This document shows positions 7,091 through 14,929 of a stretch of DNA of 41,981 nt, in pieces (positions within the stretch are counted from its first letter, which is position 1; each line of letters begins with the position of its first letter). The position numbers were made by a program, and so were the translations under genes. The notes beneath the pieces were generated by a model. The model was not told the origin of the DNA. It made no database searches and was given only the letters and a program-made list of their open reading frames with translations. Origin of the DNA: a virus; IMG/VR virus record IMGVR_UViG_3300026097_000041, positions 1 to 41,981 of that record; one strand, written 5' to 3'.

Positions 7091-7573
7091 ATGATTAGAG
7101 CAATACTCGCCTGCGACGAAGAATGGGGTATCGGTAAAGCCGGAACACTTCCGTGGCCGCATAATCCTGCTGACCAGAAATGGTTTAGAGATTGTACATT
7201 AAATAGCACGGTTGTTATGGGACGAGCAACCTGGGAAGATCCTGATATGCCTAAGCCTATGCCCAAGCGACACAATGTAATTGTATCAAGCACAATGAAA
7301 GAAAACAGCCACGAACGCATTGAAGTAGTGCGCCCTGACATTTACAAGTCTCGCTGTGTTACTATGAACATGACGGACGATGTTTGGATTATTGGTGGAG
7401 CAAAATTAGTTGCTGATAGCCTTGACATTATTGACGAAATTTGGCTAAGCCGTATTAGTGGAAAATATAACTGCGATACATTTTTACCTAGAGAATTAAT
7501 TGAAACAACATTTAACCTTATAAGCAGCGAGCGCGAAGGCGATGTATATATAGATAAGTGGAGAGCATATTGA
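7091..7573 (+). CDS. Dihydrofolate reductase
   Basis: A 160-residue enzyme that regenerates tetrahydrofolate consumed by thymidylate synthase. Visible motifs are the N-terminal IRAILACDEEWGIGKAGTLPW (Trp22-loop equivalent), VVMGRATWED, HNVIVSS, and the NADPH-binding DVWIIGGAKLV. The length is that of a normal DHFR (T4 Frd is slightly longer). It overlaps thymidylate synthase at a TTGA junction, the classic phage pairing. Confidence 0.92.
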   Translation: MIRAILACDEEWGIGKAGTLPWPHNPADQKWFRDCTLNSTVVMGRATWEDPDMPKPMPKRHNVIVSSTMKENSHERIEVVRPDIYKSRCVTMNMTDDVWIIGGAKLVADSLDIIDEIWLSRISGKYNCDTFLPRELIETTFNLISSEREGDVYIDKWRAY

Positions 7574-8436
7574 GACAATATTTAGACGCATTAGAATATA
7601 TTTTAGCTAACGGCAAAGACCGCAGCGACAGAACTGGAGTAGGCACACGTGGTGTATTTGGTTATCAAATGCGTTTTGATTTGCGAGACGAGTTTCCTGC
7701 TGTTACTACAAAAAAGCTTGCTTGGAAAAGTGTAGTAAGTGAGCTACTATGGTTCTTAGAAGGTTCTAGTGACGAACGTAGACTAGCTGAGATACATTAC
7801 GGCAAGCCGCGTGAAGAACTAGTAGGCAAGAACACTATTTGGACTGCTAATGCTGACAAACAAGCTAAAGACTTAGGATATGTCAATACGGATACAATAA
7901 AGGATCTAGGACCAGTTTATGGACATCAATGGCGCACTTGGGATGCTGCACTAGGCTTTGTAGATCAAATTGCAGATGTATTAGAAAATTTATATCATGA
8001 TCCAGATAGTCGCAGACATATTGTAAGTGCATGGAACGCTGACAGAGTAAACGTAATGGCGCTGCCGCCGTGTCATACACTATTTCAATTCCATGTACAA
8101 GATGGAGAACTAAGTTGCCAACTCTATCAACGTTCAGCAGATATGTTCTTAGGTGTCCCGTTTAATGTTGCAAGTTATAGTTTGCTTACACACATGTTTG
8201 CTCAGTTGCTTGATCTAAAAGTAGGAGATTTTGTATGGACTGGTGGTGATTGTCACATTTATCAAAATCATATGGAACAAGTTAAAGAACAAATTACTAG
8301 AGAACCACGTAAAGGTCCAATATTGGAAATACCAGCCTTTAAGGACTTAGAAGAATTAGTAAATACTAGACCGAGTGATTACAAATTACTTAATTACAAT
8401 CCTATGGATTCGATTAAGGCTCCTATGGCAGTATGA
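7570..8436 (+). CDS. thyA: Thymidylate synthase (ThyA)
   Basis: A 288-residue enzyme that converts dUMP to dTMP using methylene-tetrahydrofolate. The catalytic Cys168 is in LPPCHTLFQFHV. RSDRTGVGT, GPVYGHQWR, YQRSADMFLGVPFN and CHIYQNH are all standard. I chose the TTG at 7570: the protein then begins MRQYLDALEYIL like other ThyA, a GGAG lies 6 bases upstream, and it overlaps the DHFR stop as TTGA. A GTG at 7558 is the alternative. Confidence 0.93.
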   Translation: MRQYLDALEYILANGKDRSDRTGVGTRGVFGYQMRFDLRDEFPAVTTKKLAWKSVVSELLWFLEGSSDERRLAEIHYGKPREELVGKNTIWTANADKQAKDLGYVNTDTIKDLGPVYGHQWRTWDAALGFVDQIADVLENLYHDPDSRRHIVSAWNADRVNVMALPPCHTLFQFHVQDGELSCQLYQRSADMFLGVPFNVASYSLLTHMFAQLLDLKVGDFVWTGGDCHIYQNHMEQVKEQITREPRKGPILEIPAFKDLEELVNTRPSDYKLLNYNPMDSIKAPMAV

Positions 8437-8600
8437 AAAAACTTTGGCGCATATGGGCCAAAAGTTTAGGCGAGAAAGTTGGCGAAACTGATAAGCAAGC
8501 CGATGCAGTTGCTATGATCAGAACGTTTTGGTGGGTAGTGCATATCATAACTTGTTTTATGATTATTATACATAATGGCGCAAAATTAGGATGGTGGTAA
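8433..8600 (+). CDS. Small membrane protein
   Basis: A 55-residue protein: a basic amphipathic N-terminus (MKKLWRIWAKSLGEKVG), then one membrane helix (about residues 30-46, TFWWVVHIITCFMIII). The start overlaps the thyA stop (ATGA). The family and role are not recognised. Confidence 0.65.
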   Translation: MKKLWRIWAKSLGEKVGETDKQADAVAMIRTFWWVVHIITCFMIIIHNGAKLGWW

Positions 8601-8601
8601 T

Positions 8602-8841
8602 ATGTTTGGACATGGTTACTACGGTAATAAGTTAGACGATCAAGAGCGACATGAAGAACGATTTGCTTGGTTGCCTGTGCGTAGTACTTTTAATAAAAAA
8701 CGTATATGGTTGAAAAAATATTATATTGTGCATATACTATATGATCATAACGGACGTCCGCCTATAAAAGGATGGAGTTGGCCGTTGATATATTCTAAGA
8801 ACGAATACTTGGTAATGCTGTTGAAAAGGGAATTTGAATGA
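8602..8841 (+). CDS. Hypothetical protein
   Basis: A 79-residue basic, aromatic-rich protein (MFGHGYYGNKLDDQERHEE...). TAGGA upstream of the ATG is a usable ribosome site. The stop overlaps the dCMP deaminase start by four bases. No known domain is seen. Confidence 0.65.
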   Translation: MFGHGYYGNKLDDQERHEERFAWLPVRSTFNKKRIWLKKYYIVHILYDHNGRPPIKGWSWPLIYSKNEYLVMLLKREFE

Positions 8842-9269
8842 AACCTAAGTTTATTGAAGCTTACATGGACGTTGCTGAACGTTTCGCACAATTAAGTAGT
8901 GCAACACGACTACAAGTTGGTGCTATTGTTGTTAAGGATGATCGTATTATTAGTATTGGTTACAACGGCATGCCTGCTGGTTGGGATAATTGCTGTGAAG
9001 ATGTTATAAGACAGGACGAAGTAGGTCACTCTATACTAAAATCAAAGCCAGAGGTCCTTCACGCAGAGTCGAACGCAATCGCTAAACTAGCAAAGTCTCC
9101 TGAGAGTGGAGATGGTGCAAGTATTTTTATTACACACAGCCCTTGTATGGATTGTGCTAAACTAATATATCAAAGTGGAATAGCCACTGTGTACTACAAA
9201 GAAAGTTATCGTAGTACACAGGGCATTGACTTTTTAGAAAAGTCAGATATTGAAGTAATTAAAGTTTAA
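8838..9269 (+). CDS. dCMP deaminase
   Basis: A 143-residue zinc deaminase that makes dUMP for thymidylate synthase. H75-A-E77 gives the zinc ligand and catalytic Glu; HSPCMDC supplies Cys103 and Cys106. The N-terminal part (ATRLQVGAIVVKDDRIISIGYNG) is typical of the family. Together with DHFR and ThyA it forms a complete dTMP route. The stop is directly adjacent to the convergent phoH stop, with no terminator between them. Confidence 0.92.
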   Translation: MKPKFIEAYMDVAERFAQLSSATRLQVGAIVVKDDRIISIGYNGMPAGWDNCCEDVIRQDEVGHSILKSKPEVLHAESNAIAKLAKSPESGDGASIFITHSPCMDCAKLIYQSGIATVYYKESYRSTQGIDFLEKSDIEVIKV

Positions 9270-9995
9270 TTAAGTATCTCCGTATATTCGAAGGACTTCT
9301 TTTACTGCTTCATGACGTTCAATGTCCTTCGATTCAAAACGTACTAGATTGAGTCTAGAACTTTCAGTTGTATCTAAATGATTAACAAAATCTATTAGAC
9401 CGTTATCTTTTAGACGATCTGCTTGTGCTAAATCACCTGTTACACACATTTTAGAGCCTGCGCCCAAACGTGTTAGTAACATCTTCATTTGATTTGGTGT
9501 TGCGTTTTGCATTTCGTCTGCAATAATATAAGCATCTTTGAATGTTCGACCACGCATATATGCAAGTGGAGCAATTTCAATTATACCTTCAGCGATCATC
9601 CCTTCTATTTCTCTAGCATTAAAATATTCTCTCAACACATCAAATATAGGGCGTGTCCATGGAGCCATTTTTTCTTCCATAGTGCCCGGCAAGAAACCTA
9701 GATCTTCATCAACTGACACTGCTGGTCTTGTGACAATTATCTTGTCTACTTCACCTTCTTTGAATTTTTTTACTGCAACTTGTACAGCCAACAGAGTTTT
9801 ACCTGTTCCTGCTGGACCGATTCCAAAGACTATATCTTTTGTTTCGTCAAGCAGTGCTAACACATAGGTTTCTTGATTTCTATTGCGTGGAAGGATTTGT
9901 ACTTGTTTCTTTTTTTGATAAGTATTGATTTCAACAACGTTTCCGTTGTTTGCGACTGAGTTATTACGCTTCTTAGAAGCACGTTTTGCACCCAT
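9270..9995 (-). CDS. phoH: PhoH-like P-loop ATPase
   Basis: A 241-residue protein, the only convincing minus-strand gene of the window. Walker A is GIGPAGTGKTLLA, Walker B is YIIADEMQNATPNQ, and further PhoH motifs are VTRPAVSVDEDLGFLPG and GAGSKMCVTGD. PhoH is common in marine phages. It is linked to phosphate starvation and possibly RNA metabolism, but its role in phages is unproven. The N-terminal 30 residues are basic. A strong ribosome site (AAGGAGG) precedes the start, and the leader contains an imperfect hairpin. Confidence 0.92.
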   Translation of the reverse strand: MGAKRASKKRNNSVANNGNVVEINTYQKKKQVQILPRNRNQETYVLALLDETKDIVFGIGPAGTGKTLLAVQVAVKKFKEGEVDKIIVTRPAVSVDEDLGFLPGTMEEKMAPWTRPIFDVLREYFNAREIEGMIAEGIIEIAPLAYMRGRTFKDAYIIADEMQNATPNQMKMLLTRLGAGSKMCVTGDLAQADRLKDNGLIDFVNHLDTTESSRLNLVRFESKDIERHEAVKEVLRIYGDT

Positions 9996-10019
9996 TAAGT
10001 GTCCTCCTTAGGGGTTATG

Positions 10020-10054
10020 GTAGGACCATTTGCTCGCAGGAGCATTTGCCCTAC
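10020..10054 (-). promoter_or_regulatory. Imperfect hairpin in the phoH leader
   Basis: Two nested stems: GTAGG (10020-10024) with CCTAC (10050-10054), and TGCTC (10031-10035) with GAGCA (10040-10044), separated by an internal loop. It lies about 25 bases upstream of the phoH start in a 149-base gap between divergent genes. Neither direction has a T-run, so a terminator is not indicated. Confidence 0.4.
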
Positions 10055-10110
10055 AAAAGTATTTACCATCAAGATAGCAAAGATAAAATAATATATAACT
10101 CTTTAGATAC

Positions 10111-10118
10111 GATAAATA
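10111..10118 (+). promoter_or_regulatory. T4-like late promoter box GATAAATA
   Basis: GATAAATA matches the NATAAATA late box of T4-like marine phages. It lies 26 bases before the ATG at 10145, at the head of the late block. It is the only clear plus-strand signal in the gap after the divergent phoH gene. Confidence 0.6.
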
Positions 10119-10144
10119 AGTATAGTTAAACAACGGATTACACC

Positions 10145-10654
10145 ATGCATGATGTACTAGATATTATTAAAAATATAGACACGATTTATAATTCAAATAC
10201 AGCCCTTCAAGTTCTTAAAGACTTTGAAAGAGTTCTCGACGAACTTGATGTGTATGTATATGCTAATTGGGAAGATGGCGAACTTGCAGAAGGTCCAAAG
10301 ATAGACCGTCATTGGGTTACATGTTCATTTATGTGGCCAAAAGATAAAATGCCAGATCCAATGGGCGGAAAACGTCTATTAGATTATGACTGCAAAGTTA
10401 GTTATAAAAAAAGTCATATAGTTGAGCCACGTAAAATTGAAAAGCCTGATGACATTCGTCCTGGCACTAAAAAAGGCAAACTAGACAGATCTCCTATTTG
10501 GATCGTTGAAATTCAAATGCCTAAAAAATTAATAGCAGATATCTATACAGGTTATATGCAAGAAATAGTGGAGCCTGCAAATGATCAGTCGCCTACTCCA
10601 GAGCCACAACAGGCTGATGATATTGTAGATAACGACGAAGGACTAGCACAATGA
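10145..10654 (+). CDS. Hypothetical late protein
   Basis: A 169-residue protein. A compact N-terminal two-thirds (helical start LDIIKNIDTIYNSNTALQVLKDFERVL, then strand-rich parts) is followed by an acidic Pro-rich tail (about residues 142-169). A late box precedes it and the next gene overlaps its stop (ATGA). Position and promoter suggest a virion or assembly protein. No family is recognised. Confidence 0.75.
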   Translation: MHDVLDIIKNIDTIYNSNTALQVLKDFERVLDELDVYVYANWEDGELAEGPKIDRHWVTCSFMWPKDKMPDPMGGKRLLDYDCKVSYKKSHIVEPRKIEKPDDIRPGTKKGKLDRSPIWIVEIQMPKKLIADIYTGYMQEIVEPANDQSPTPEPQQADDIVDNDEGLAQ

Positions 10655-11370
10655 CACTAAGACAAAACGATTTAAGAGATTTAGTTGATCATATACTAGA
10701 AATTGATTCGTACAAAAGTAAAATGGGCTCTGACGAAGATATTATAACGGTTGCATTTTCTACAAAAACTAAAGAAGCAGCAACGGACCTTTCTAACTTT
10801 ATTGAAAAAGGATATACATTTGTACTAGATGCTGATGCTACTCCTGGAGAACAAAGTGACGGCACTTATAAAGTGTTTGTTGAAATTGAAAGAGATAAAG
10901 CTGCTAGTAGTCAGATAGTAGAACTAGCCGACGGTGTTAGTAAACTAGCACAACTTGATGATATTAAATTTAGATATTATAAAAACTTTCGTAGTATGAA
11001 TTTAGATCAAGAAACTTTAGAAAGTAATATACCTACAAGTTCAGACGATTACGGAATTAAAGTAAACGAGTCGAATTTAGAAAATTATAAAAACTTTTTT
11101 AATAAAAGCTTCGTAGAAAGCGTTGATATGTGGGACGATGTATTACGTATTAAAAAGTCATATGCAGATCCTGTGTTTTTTAAATTTGTAGACTTTGGTG
11201 ATACAGTTGAAACTGTAGAAGCAATTAACGAAAGTTTTAATCCTTGGGATTTCTCAGAGATCATTTTTTTAAGTAAGTATGTGGGCGATTATAATATAAC
11301 CAAATACGGTGATAAATTAACGTTTGAAAATGGGGCAAAAACGTTAGTAGTAGAACGTATATTAACATAA
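10651..11370 (+). CDS. Hypothetical late protein
   Basis: A 239-residue acidic protein with no recognised domain. The N-terminal half contains alternating strands and helices, with a segment reminiscent of ferredoxin-like folds (VFVEIERDKAASSQIVELAD). It is coupled to the upstream gene by ATGA and lies directly before the endolysin, so it is expected to be expressed late. A structural role is only a guess from position. Confidence 0.75.
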   Translation: MTLRQNDLRDLVDHILEIDSYKSKMGSDEDIITVAFSTKTKEAATDLSNFIEKGYTFVLDADATPGEQSDGTYKVFVEIERDKAASSQIVELADGVSKLAQLDDIKFRYYKNFRSMNLDQETLESNIPTSSDDYGIKVNESNLENYKNFFNKSFVESVDMWDDVLRIKKSYADPVFFKFVDFGDTVETVEAINESFNPWDFSEIIFLSKYVGDYNITKYGDKLTFENGAKTLVVERILT

Positions 11371-11380
11371 GGAAACTACA

Positions 11381-12229
11381 ATGAGTGCTGAACATTTTGA
11401 ATTTGAATTCACAGAAGATCAAGTTATCGAGTTACTAAGAGGTAACGAAGAAGCAGAAGATTGGTATGACGCAATGTGCGAAATACTCCCGCTTTGGGAA
11501 ATCAATACTATTCCTAGAGTAGCAGGGTTTATTGCACAATGCGGGCACGAATCAATGAATTTTAAAGTTATTAGTGAGAATCTAAACTATAGTGCAAAAG
11601 CACTAAATGCAATTTTCCCAAAATACTTTGAAAGAGCAGGGAGAGATGCAAGTGAATATCATAGACAACCTCGCAAAATTGCGAACGTTATTTACGCAAA
11701 CAGAATGGACAACGGAGACACAGACAGCGGTGACGGCTGGCGCTTCCGTGGAGGTGGCCTTATTCAGCTTACAGGACGTTATAACTATACAAAATTTGCA
11801 GAAGCAGTAGAAATGACTCCGGAAGAAGCAATCGACTATGTACGCACTAAAAAAGGCGCACTAGATAGTGCTTGCTGGTTCTGGGATGAAAATAATATCA
11901 ACAGATATTGTGATAATGCAGACATTGTTGGAATGACCAAACGTATCAACGGCGGCACAATCGGCCTAGAAGATCGTAAAAAACACTGGCAACACGCACT
12001 AGAAGTTTTCGGTGGTGATTGGGAGCCAGGAAAAGTTGCCTACGAAACCGTGAAGCTAGGTTCAAGAGGCCCAACCGTTACAGCAGTACAAGAAGAATTA
12101 GAAATTAGTGCAGACGGTATCTTTGGACGTGGCACAGAAGCACATGTTAAGGCATGGCAAGAAGAAAACGGTCTTGTAGCAGACGGTATTATGGGCCCTG
12201 CGAGTCTTGCTATGATGTTTGGAGATTAA
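11381..12229 (+). CDS. GH19-type endolysin with C-terminal peptidoglycan-binding domain
   Basis: A 282-residue muramidase/chitinase-fold lysin. The catalytic domain (about 10-200) has E57 in CGHESMNF and GWRFRGGGLIQLTGRYNY, both typical of glycoside hydrolase family 19. Residues about 215-280 form a PG_binding_1 domain (VKLGSRGPTVTAVQ, DGIFGRGTEAHVKAWQ, DGIMGPASL). There is no signal peptide, so release needs a holin. Directly downstream are the spanins, a membrane protein, a lipase and an EF-hand membrane protein. A ribosome site, AAGGA, precedes the ATG. Confidence 0.9.
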   Translation: MSAEHFEFEFTEDQVIELLRGNEEAEDWYDAMCEILPLWEINTIPRVAGFIAQCGHESMNFKVISENLNYSAKALNAIFPKYFERAGRDASEYHRQPRKIANVIYANRMDNGDTDSGDGWRFRGGGLIQLTGRYNYTKFAEAVEMTPEEAIDYVRTKKGALDSACWFWDENNINRYCDNADIVGMTKRINGGTIGLEDRKKHWQHALEVFGGDWEPGKVAYETVKLGSRGPTVTAVQEELEISADGIFGRGTEAHVKAWQEENGLVADGIMGPASLAMMFGD

Positions 12230-12230
12230 T

Positions 12231-12698
12231 ATGAGACTTTCAGCTATACTATTTGTTATAATTTTAGTAATGGGAGGAATCGGTTACTGGTATTACAACG
12301 ATACACAAGCGACTATTTCAACACTAACTGAAAATAATGCTAAGTTAGGTATGGCAGTTGAAACTCAAGAAGTAGCAATAGAAAGTTTACAACAAGACTA
12401 TGCTTCTATGGCTGCTGAAAATCAACGCATCAATGAAGCATATGCTGATATACGTAGACAAAATAATAGATTGTCAGAAAAACTTAGCGACATTGATTTA
12501 GGTCTACTAGCAGCAGAAAAACCAGATAGTATCGAACGTGCTGTAAATAGAGGTACAGTAAATGCGGGCAGGTGTTTTGAAATACTATCAGGTTCGCCAC
12601 TAACAGAGGATGAATTAAATGCAAAAGACGGTGAGAGTTTTAACAAAGAGTGCCCTTGGCTTTGGCCTGGTCCTAGCACTAACGGCGTGCTCGAGTAA
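12231..12698 (+). CDS. Inner-membrane spanin (Rz-like)
   Basis: A 155-residue protein: an N-terminal membrane anchor (residues 2-22, LSAILFVIILVMGGIGYWYY), then a long coiled coil (about 30-95) and a globular end. This is the standard i-spanin plan. I start it at the ATG at 12231, which has a GGAG 6 bases upstream; a TTG at 12219 would add four residues. The o-spanin gene begins inside its 3' end in another frame, as in Rz/Rz1. Confidence 0.8.
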   Translation: MRLSAILFVIILVMGGIGYWYYNDTQATISTLTENNAKLGMAVETQEVAIESLQQDYASMAAENQRINEAYADIRRQNNRLSEKLSDIDLGLLAAEKPDSIERAVNRGTVNAGRCFEILSGSPLTEDELNAKDGESFNKECPWLWPGPSTNGVLE

Positions 12699-13020
12699 TC
12701 CACTTCAGAGAATTGAAGTAAGTGCTAAACCTATAGACAAACCTGAGCTTACATTACCTCCTGTTGACGAACTTCGTTTACGTAATATTGACTGGGTAGT
12801 TATTAATGCAGAAAATATGGAAGAAAAAATAGCAGAATTAACTGCTAACGGTCAACCTTATGGGCTGTTTGTTCTTACTGGTGAAGGTTATGAAAATCTT
12901 GGGCTAAATTTTTCAGATATCCGTGCGCTAGTACAACAACAAAAACAAATTATTTTAGCTTATGAGCGTTATTACAAAGAAGCAGAACAGGCACTAGACG
13001 GCGCAGTTCAAGCCGAATAG
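12619..13020 (+). CDS. Outer-membrane spanin lipoprotein (Rz1-like)
   Basis: A 133-residue lipoprotein. Signal KSALGFGLVLALTAC ends in a lipobox with Cys24. A Pro-rich region (ELTLPPVDELRL) follows, and the C-terminus is helical. The first 80 bases overlap the i-spanin gene out of frame, which strongly supports a two-component spanin that fuses inner and outer membranes at lysis. It is longer than classical Rz1, with an extra C-terminal domain of about 80 residues. Confidence 0.8.
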   Translation: MQKTVRVLTKSALGFGLVLALTACSSNPLQRIEVSAKPIDKPELTLPPVDELRLRNIDWVVINAENMEEKIAELTANGQPYGLFVLTGEGYENLGLNFSDIRALVQQQKQIILAYERYYKEAEQALDGAVQAE

Positions 13021-13021
13021 T

Positions 13022-13029
13022 TATAAATA
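13022..13029 (+). promoter_or_regulatory. T4 late promoter box TATAAATA
   Basis: An exact TATAAATA just after the o-spanin stop, 27 bases before the ATG at 13057, which also has a strong AAGGAG ribosome site. Confidence 0.7.
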
Positions 13030-13056
13030 GTTTATTAATAAAAAGGAGATCCAAAT

Positions 13057-13365
13057 ATGGCAATAATACAAAAACTTATTTTTGAAAAAGCTGGTGATAG
13101 CACGTTTAATGCACAATCATTGAAGACAATAATAGAAAGTGCTGCTCACTATGTAGCAGTTGGTCACGGACTACGTGAGGTATCGAATAGTTTTACTCAA
13201 GCAGTGAAAGAAGAATTTGGAAAAGTAACATATACTAGAAATTGGAAAAGTGAAACTGCATATAAAGCTTATAAAGTAAAAATGTCTGCATTAAATGATC
13301 AACATAGAGCAGATATTAGAGCAAAAGGTGTTGATGTTACAGTAACAGAAGATGTAATGCCGTAA
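13057..13365 (+). CDS. Hypothetical late protein
   Basis: A 102-residue basic, helical protein (MAIIQKLIFEKAGDSTFNAQSL...) with its own late box and an AAGGAG ribosome site, so strong late expression is expected. It sits between the spanins and the lysis-related membrane genes. No domain is recognised; a small abundant virion protein is one possibility. Confidence 0.75.
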   Translation: MAIIQKLIFEKAGDSTFNAQSLKTIIESAAHYVAVGHGLREVSNSFTQAVKEEFGKVTYTRNWKSETAYKAYKVKMSALNDQHRADIRAKGVDVTVTEDVMP

Positions 13366-13388
13366 CAATTATCTGAGGGCATTAACTA

Positions 13389-13670
13389 ATGGGCGAGTTA
13401 TTAAACAAATTACTAGATGATACCTTATGGATCTATACCAGTATTCTAGGCGCACTTTTGGGCGCAGCATTTTTAGCATATTTTAAAGATACTAGAGCAG
13501 GCATTTGGTGCTATGCTCGTCTAGATCAGTTCCTTGATTATCTAGTAGAGCGCTGGGGTCTTACTTGGTTAGAACAACCAGAAGATGCCTGGCGTAAAAA
13601 ATACCCTAAAATTACCAAAAAAATAGACGATCTAGAAAGTCGTCTCAAAAAACTTGAGGGCAAAGAATGA
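13389..13670 (+). CDS. Membrane protein with C-terminal coiled coil, holin candidate
   Basis: A 93-residue protein. One membrane helix (about residues 12-32, TLWIYTSILGALLGAAFLAY) follows an acidic N-terminus. The C-terminus has a short coiled coil (KKIDDLESRLKKLEGKE). It lies within the lysis block, so a holin or antiholin role is plausible but unproven. The lipase gene overlaps its stop (ATGA). Confidence 0.7.
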   Translation: MGELLNKLLDDTLWIYTSILGALLGAAFLAYFKDTRAGIWCYARLDQFLDYLVERWGLTWLEQPEDAWRKKYPKITKKIDDLESRLKKLEGKE

Positions 13671-14434
13671 TAGCAGATTTAACATTCTACGAACAAAGTC
13701 TATTATTTGCTAAACTAAGTCAAATAGCATATATGGACAAAAAAGAAGCAAAGAAAGCAGTAAAACCACTAGGGTTTAATGACGTAGAATTTTACGAACT
13801 AGGTGGCGCACAGGCTTATCGTTTTCAAAACACTACAGATATAGTAATTGCTTGTAGAGGAACACAACCTAACGAATTTAACGATGTAAAAGCAGATCTA
13901 AAGGCTGCTCCTGTGCTAGCTGAAACCGTAGGACGAGTACACGTAGGATTCAAAACAGAAGTAGACGAACTTTGGCCTATGGTATTAGAAGATTTAAAAG
14001 CACCTGGGGTTAAAAATCTAGATGTTTGGTTTACAGGTCATAGTCTCGGCGCAGCAATGACTACTATTATGGCCAGTCGCTGTAATCACGATGCTACTAT
14101 GCCCGATATTGATGCAGTATTTACATTTGGATCACCTAGAGTAGGATGGAGAAAGTATTGCAAATCATTAGATGTGCCTCACGCACGTTGGGTTAATAAC
14201 AATGATATTGTTGCACGAGTACCTTTGGCAATAATGGGGTATGTGCATCACGGTAAAGAACACTATATGAATGCACACGGACTAGAAAGAAAAATGACAG
14301 GTTGGCAAAGAACAAAAGACCGTTGGCGTGGTATTAAGATGGGTTGGAAAACTGGAAGTATAGATAGTTTTTCAGATCACTCAATGGTAAACTACATTGC
14401 TAATTTAGAAAAAATAATAGAGGAGGGCAAATAA
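13667..14434 (+). CDS. Class 3 lipase (alpha/beta hydrolase)
   Basis: A 255-residue enzyme of the fungal-type class 3 lipase family. GHSLGAA gives the nucleophile Ser126; Asp180 (NNNDIVARVP) and His238 (SDHSMVNY) complete the triad, and IACRGTQP is the usual oxyanion-strand motif. No signal peptide is present. Its position in the lysis block, between two membrane proteins and after endolysin and spanins, suggests it attacks host phospholipids at lysis. Nutrient recovery from lipids is an alternative. Coupling to both neighbours is tight. Confidence 0.88.
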   Translation: MIADLTFYEQSLLFAKLSQIAYMDKKEAKKAVKPLGFNDVEFYELGGAQAYRFQNTTDIVIACRGTQPNEFNDVKADLKAAPVLAETVGRVHVGFKTEVDELWPMVLEDLKAPGVKNLDVWFTGHSLGAAMTTIMASRCNHDATMPDIDAVFTFGSPRVGWRKYCKSLDVPHARWVNNNDIVARVPLAIMGYVHHGKEHYMNAHGLERKMTGWQRTKDRWRGIKMGWKTGSIDSFSDHSMVNYIANLEKIIEEGK

Positions 14435-14435
14435 T

Positions 14436-14876
14436 ATGCCAAGAAAGAAGCCAGACGAGCTAAAAAGTACCAAAGCAGCGCCTGCAACATCAGCAGCAGC
14501 TCCGGCAGCAAAGAAACCAGCTCCGGCAGCGCCGGCTGTAGCAACACCAGCTGTAGCAACACAACCTTCTACAGGTTATCATACTGCTGATATAAACGGT
14601 GACGGAGTTATTGACGACGAAGAAAAGGCAATGGAATTAGAGTTTAGACGCAAAGCACTAGAAGATCAAGATGCTATGCGAGATGCACAGCGTTCGATGA
14701 CTTGGTTTGCATTGTTTGGACTATTACTATATCCACTGGCAGTTGTAGGTGCTAGCTTGGCGGGCTTGAGCGAAGCACAAAAAACTCTAGGTTCAATGGC
14801 ACCAACATATTTTGTTGCTGTTGCTGGTATTGTTGCAGCATTTTTTGGAGCACAAGCATATACTAAAAAGAAATAA
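14436..14876 (+). CDS. Two-helix membrane protein with an EF-hand loop, holin candidate
   Basis: A 146-residue protein. Residues 1-45 are a basic, Ala/Pro-rich flexible region. Residues 52-63 form a full EF-hand calcium loop, DINGDGVIDDEE (ligands D52, N54, D56, D60 and E63). Residues 64-87 are a charged helix. Two membrane helices follow (about 88-112 and 119-142), with a KKK end. Two helices, small size and a lysis-block position fit a holin. The EF-hand would make it calcium-responsive; that is inference. Confidence 0.75.
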   Translation: MPRKKPDELKSTKAAPATSAAAPAAKKPAPAAPAVATPAVATQPSTGYHTADINGDGVIDDEEKAMELEFRRKALEDQDAMRDAQRSMTWFALFGLLLYPLAVVGASLAGLSEAQKTLGSMAPTYFVAVAGIVAAFFGAQAYTKKK

Positions 14877-14894
14877 TCATAGTTAAACAAAAGC

Positions 14895-14929
14895 AATAGT
14901 CCATACGATAAGTAAATGTATGGACTATT
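14895..14929 (+). promoter_or_regulatory. Perfect 12-bp hairpin burying the dnaJ start codon
   Basis: AATAGTCCATAC (14895-14906) and GTATGGACTATT (14918-14929) are perfect inverted repeats with an 11-base loop. The dnaJ ATG (14920-14922) lies inside the 3' arm. The loop begins GATAAGTA, one base off the late box GATAAATA. The stem would block initiation on read-through RNA. Confidence 0.75.
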
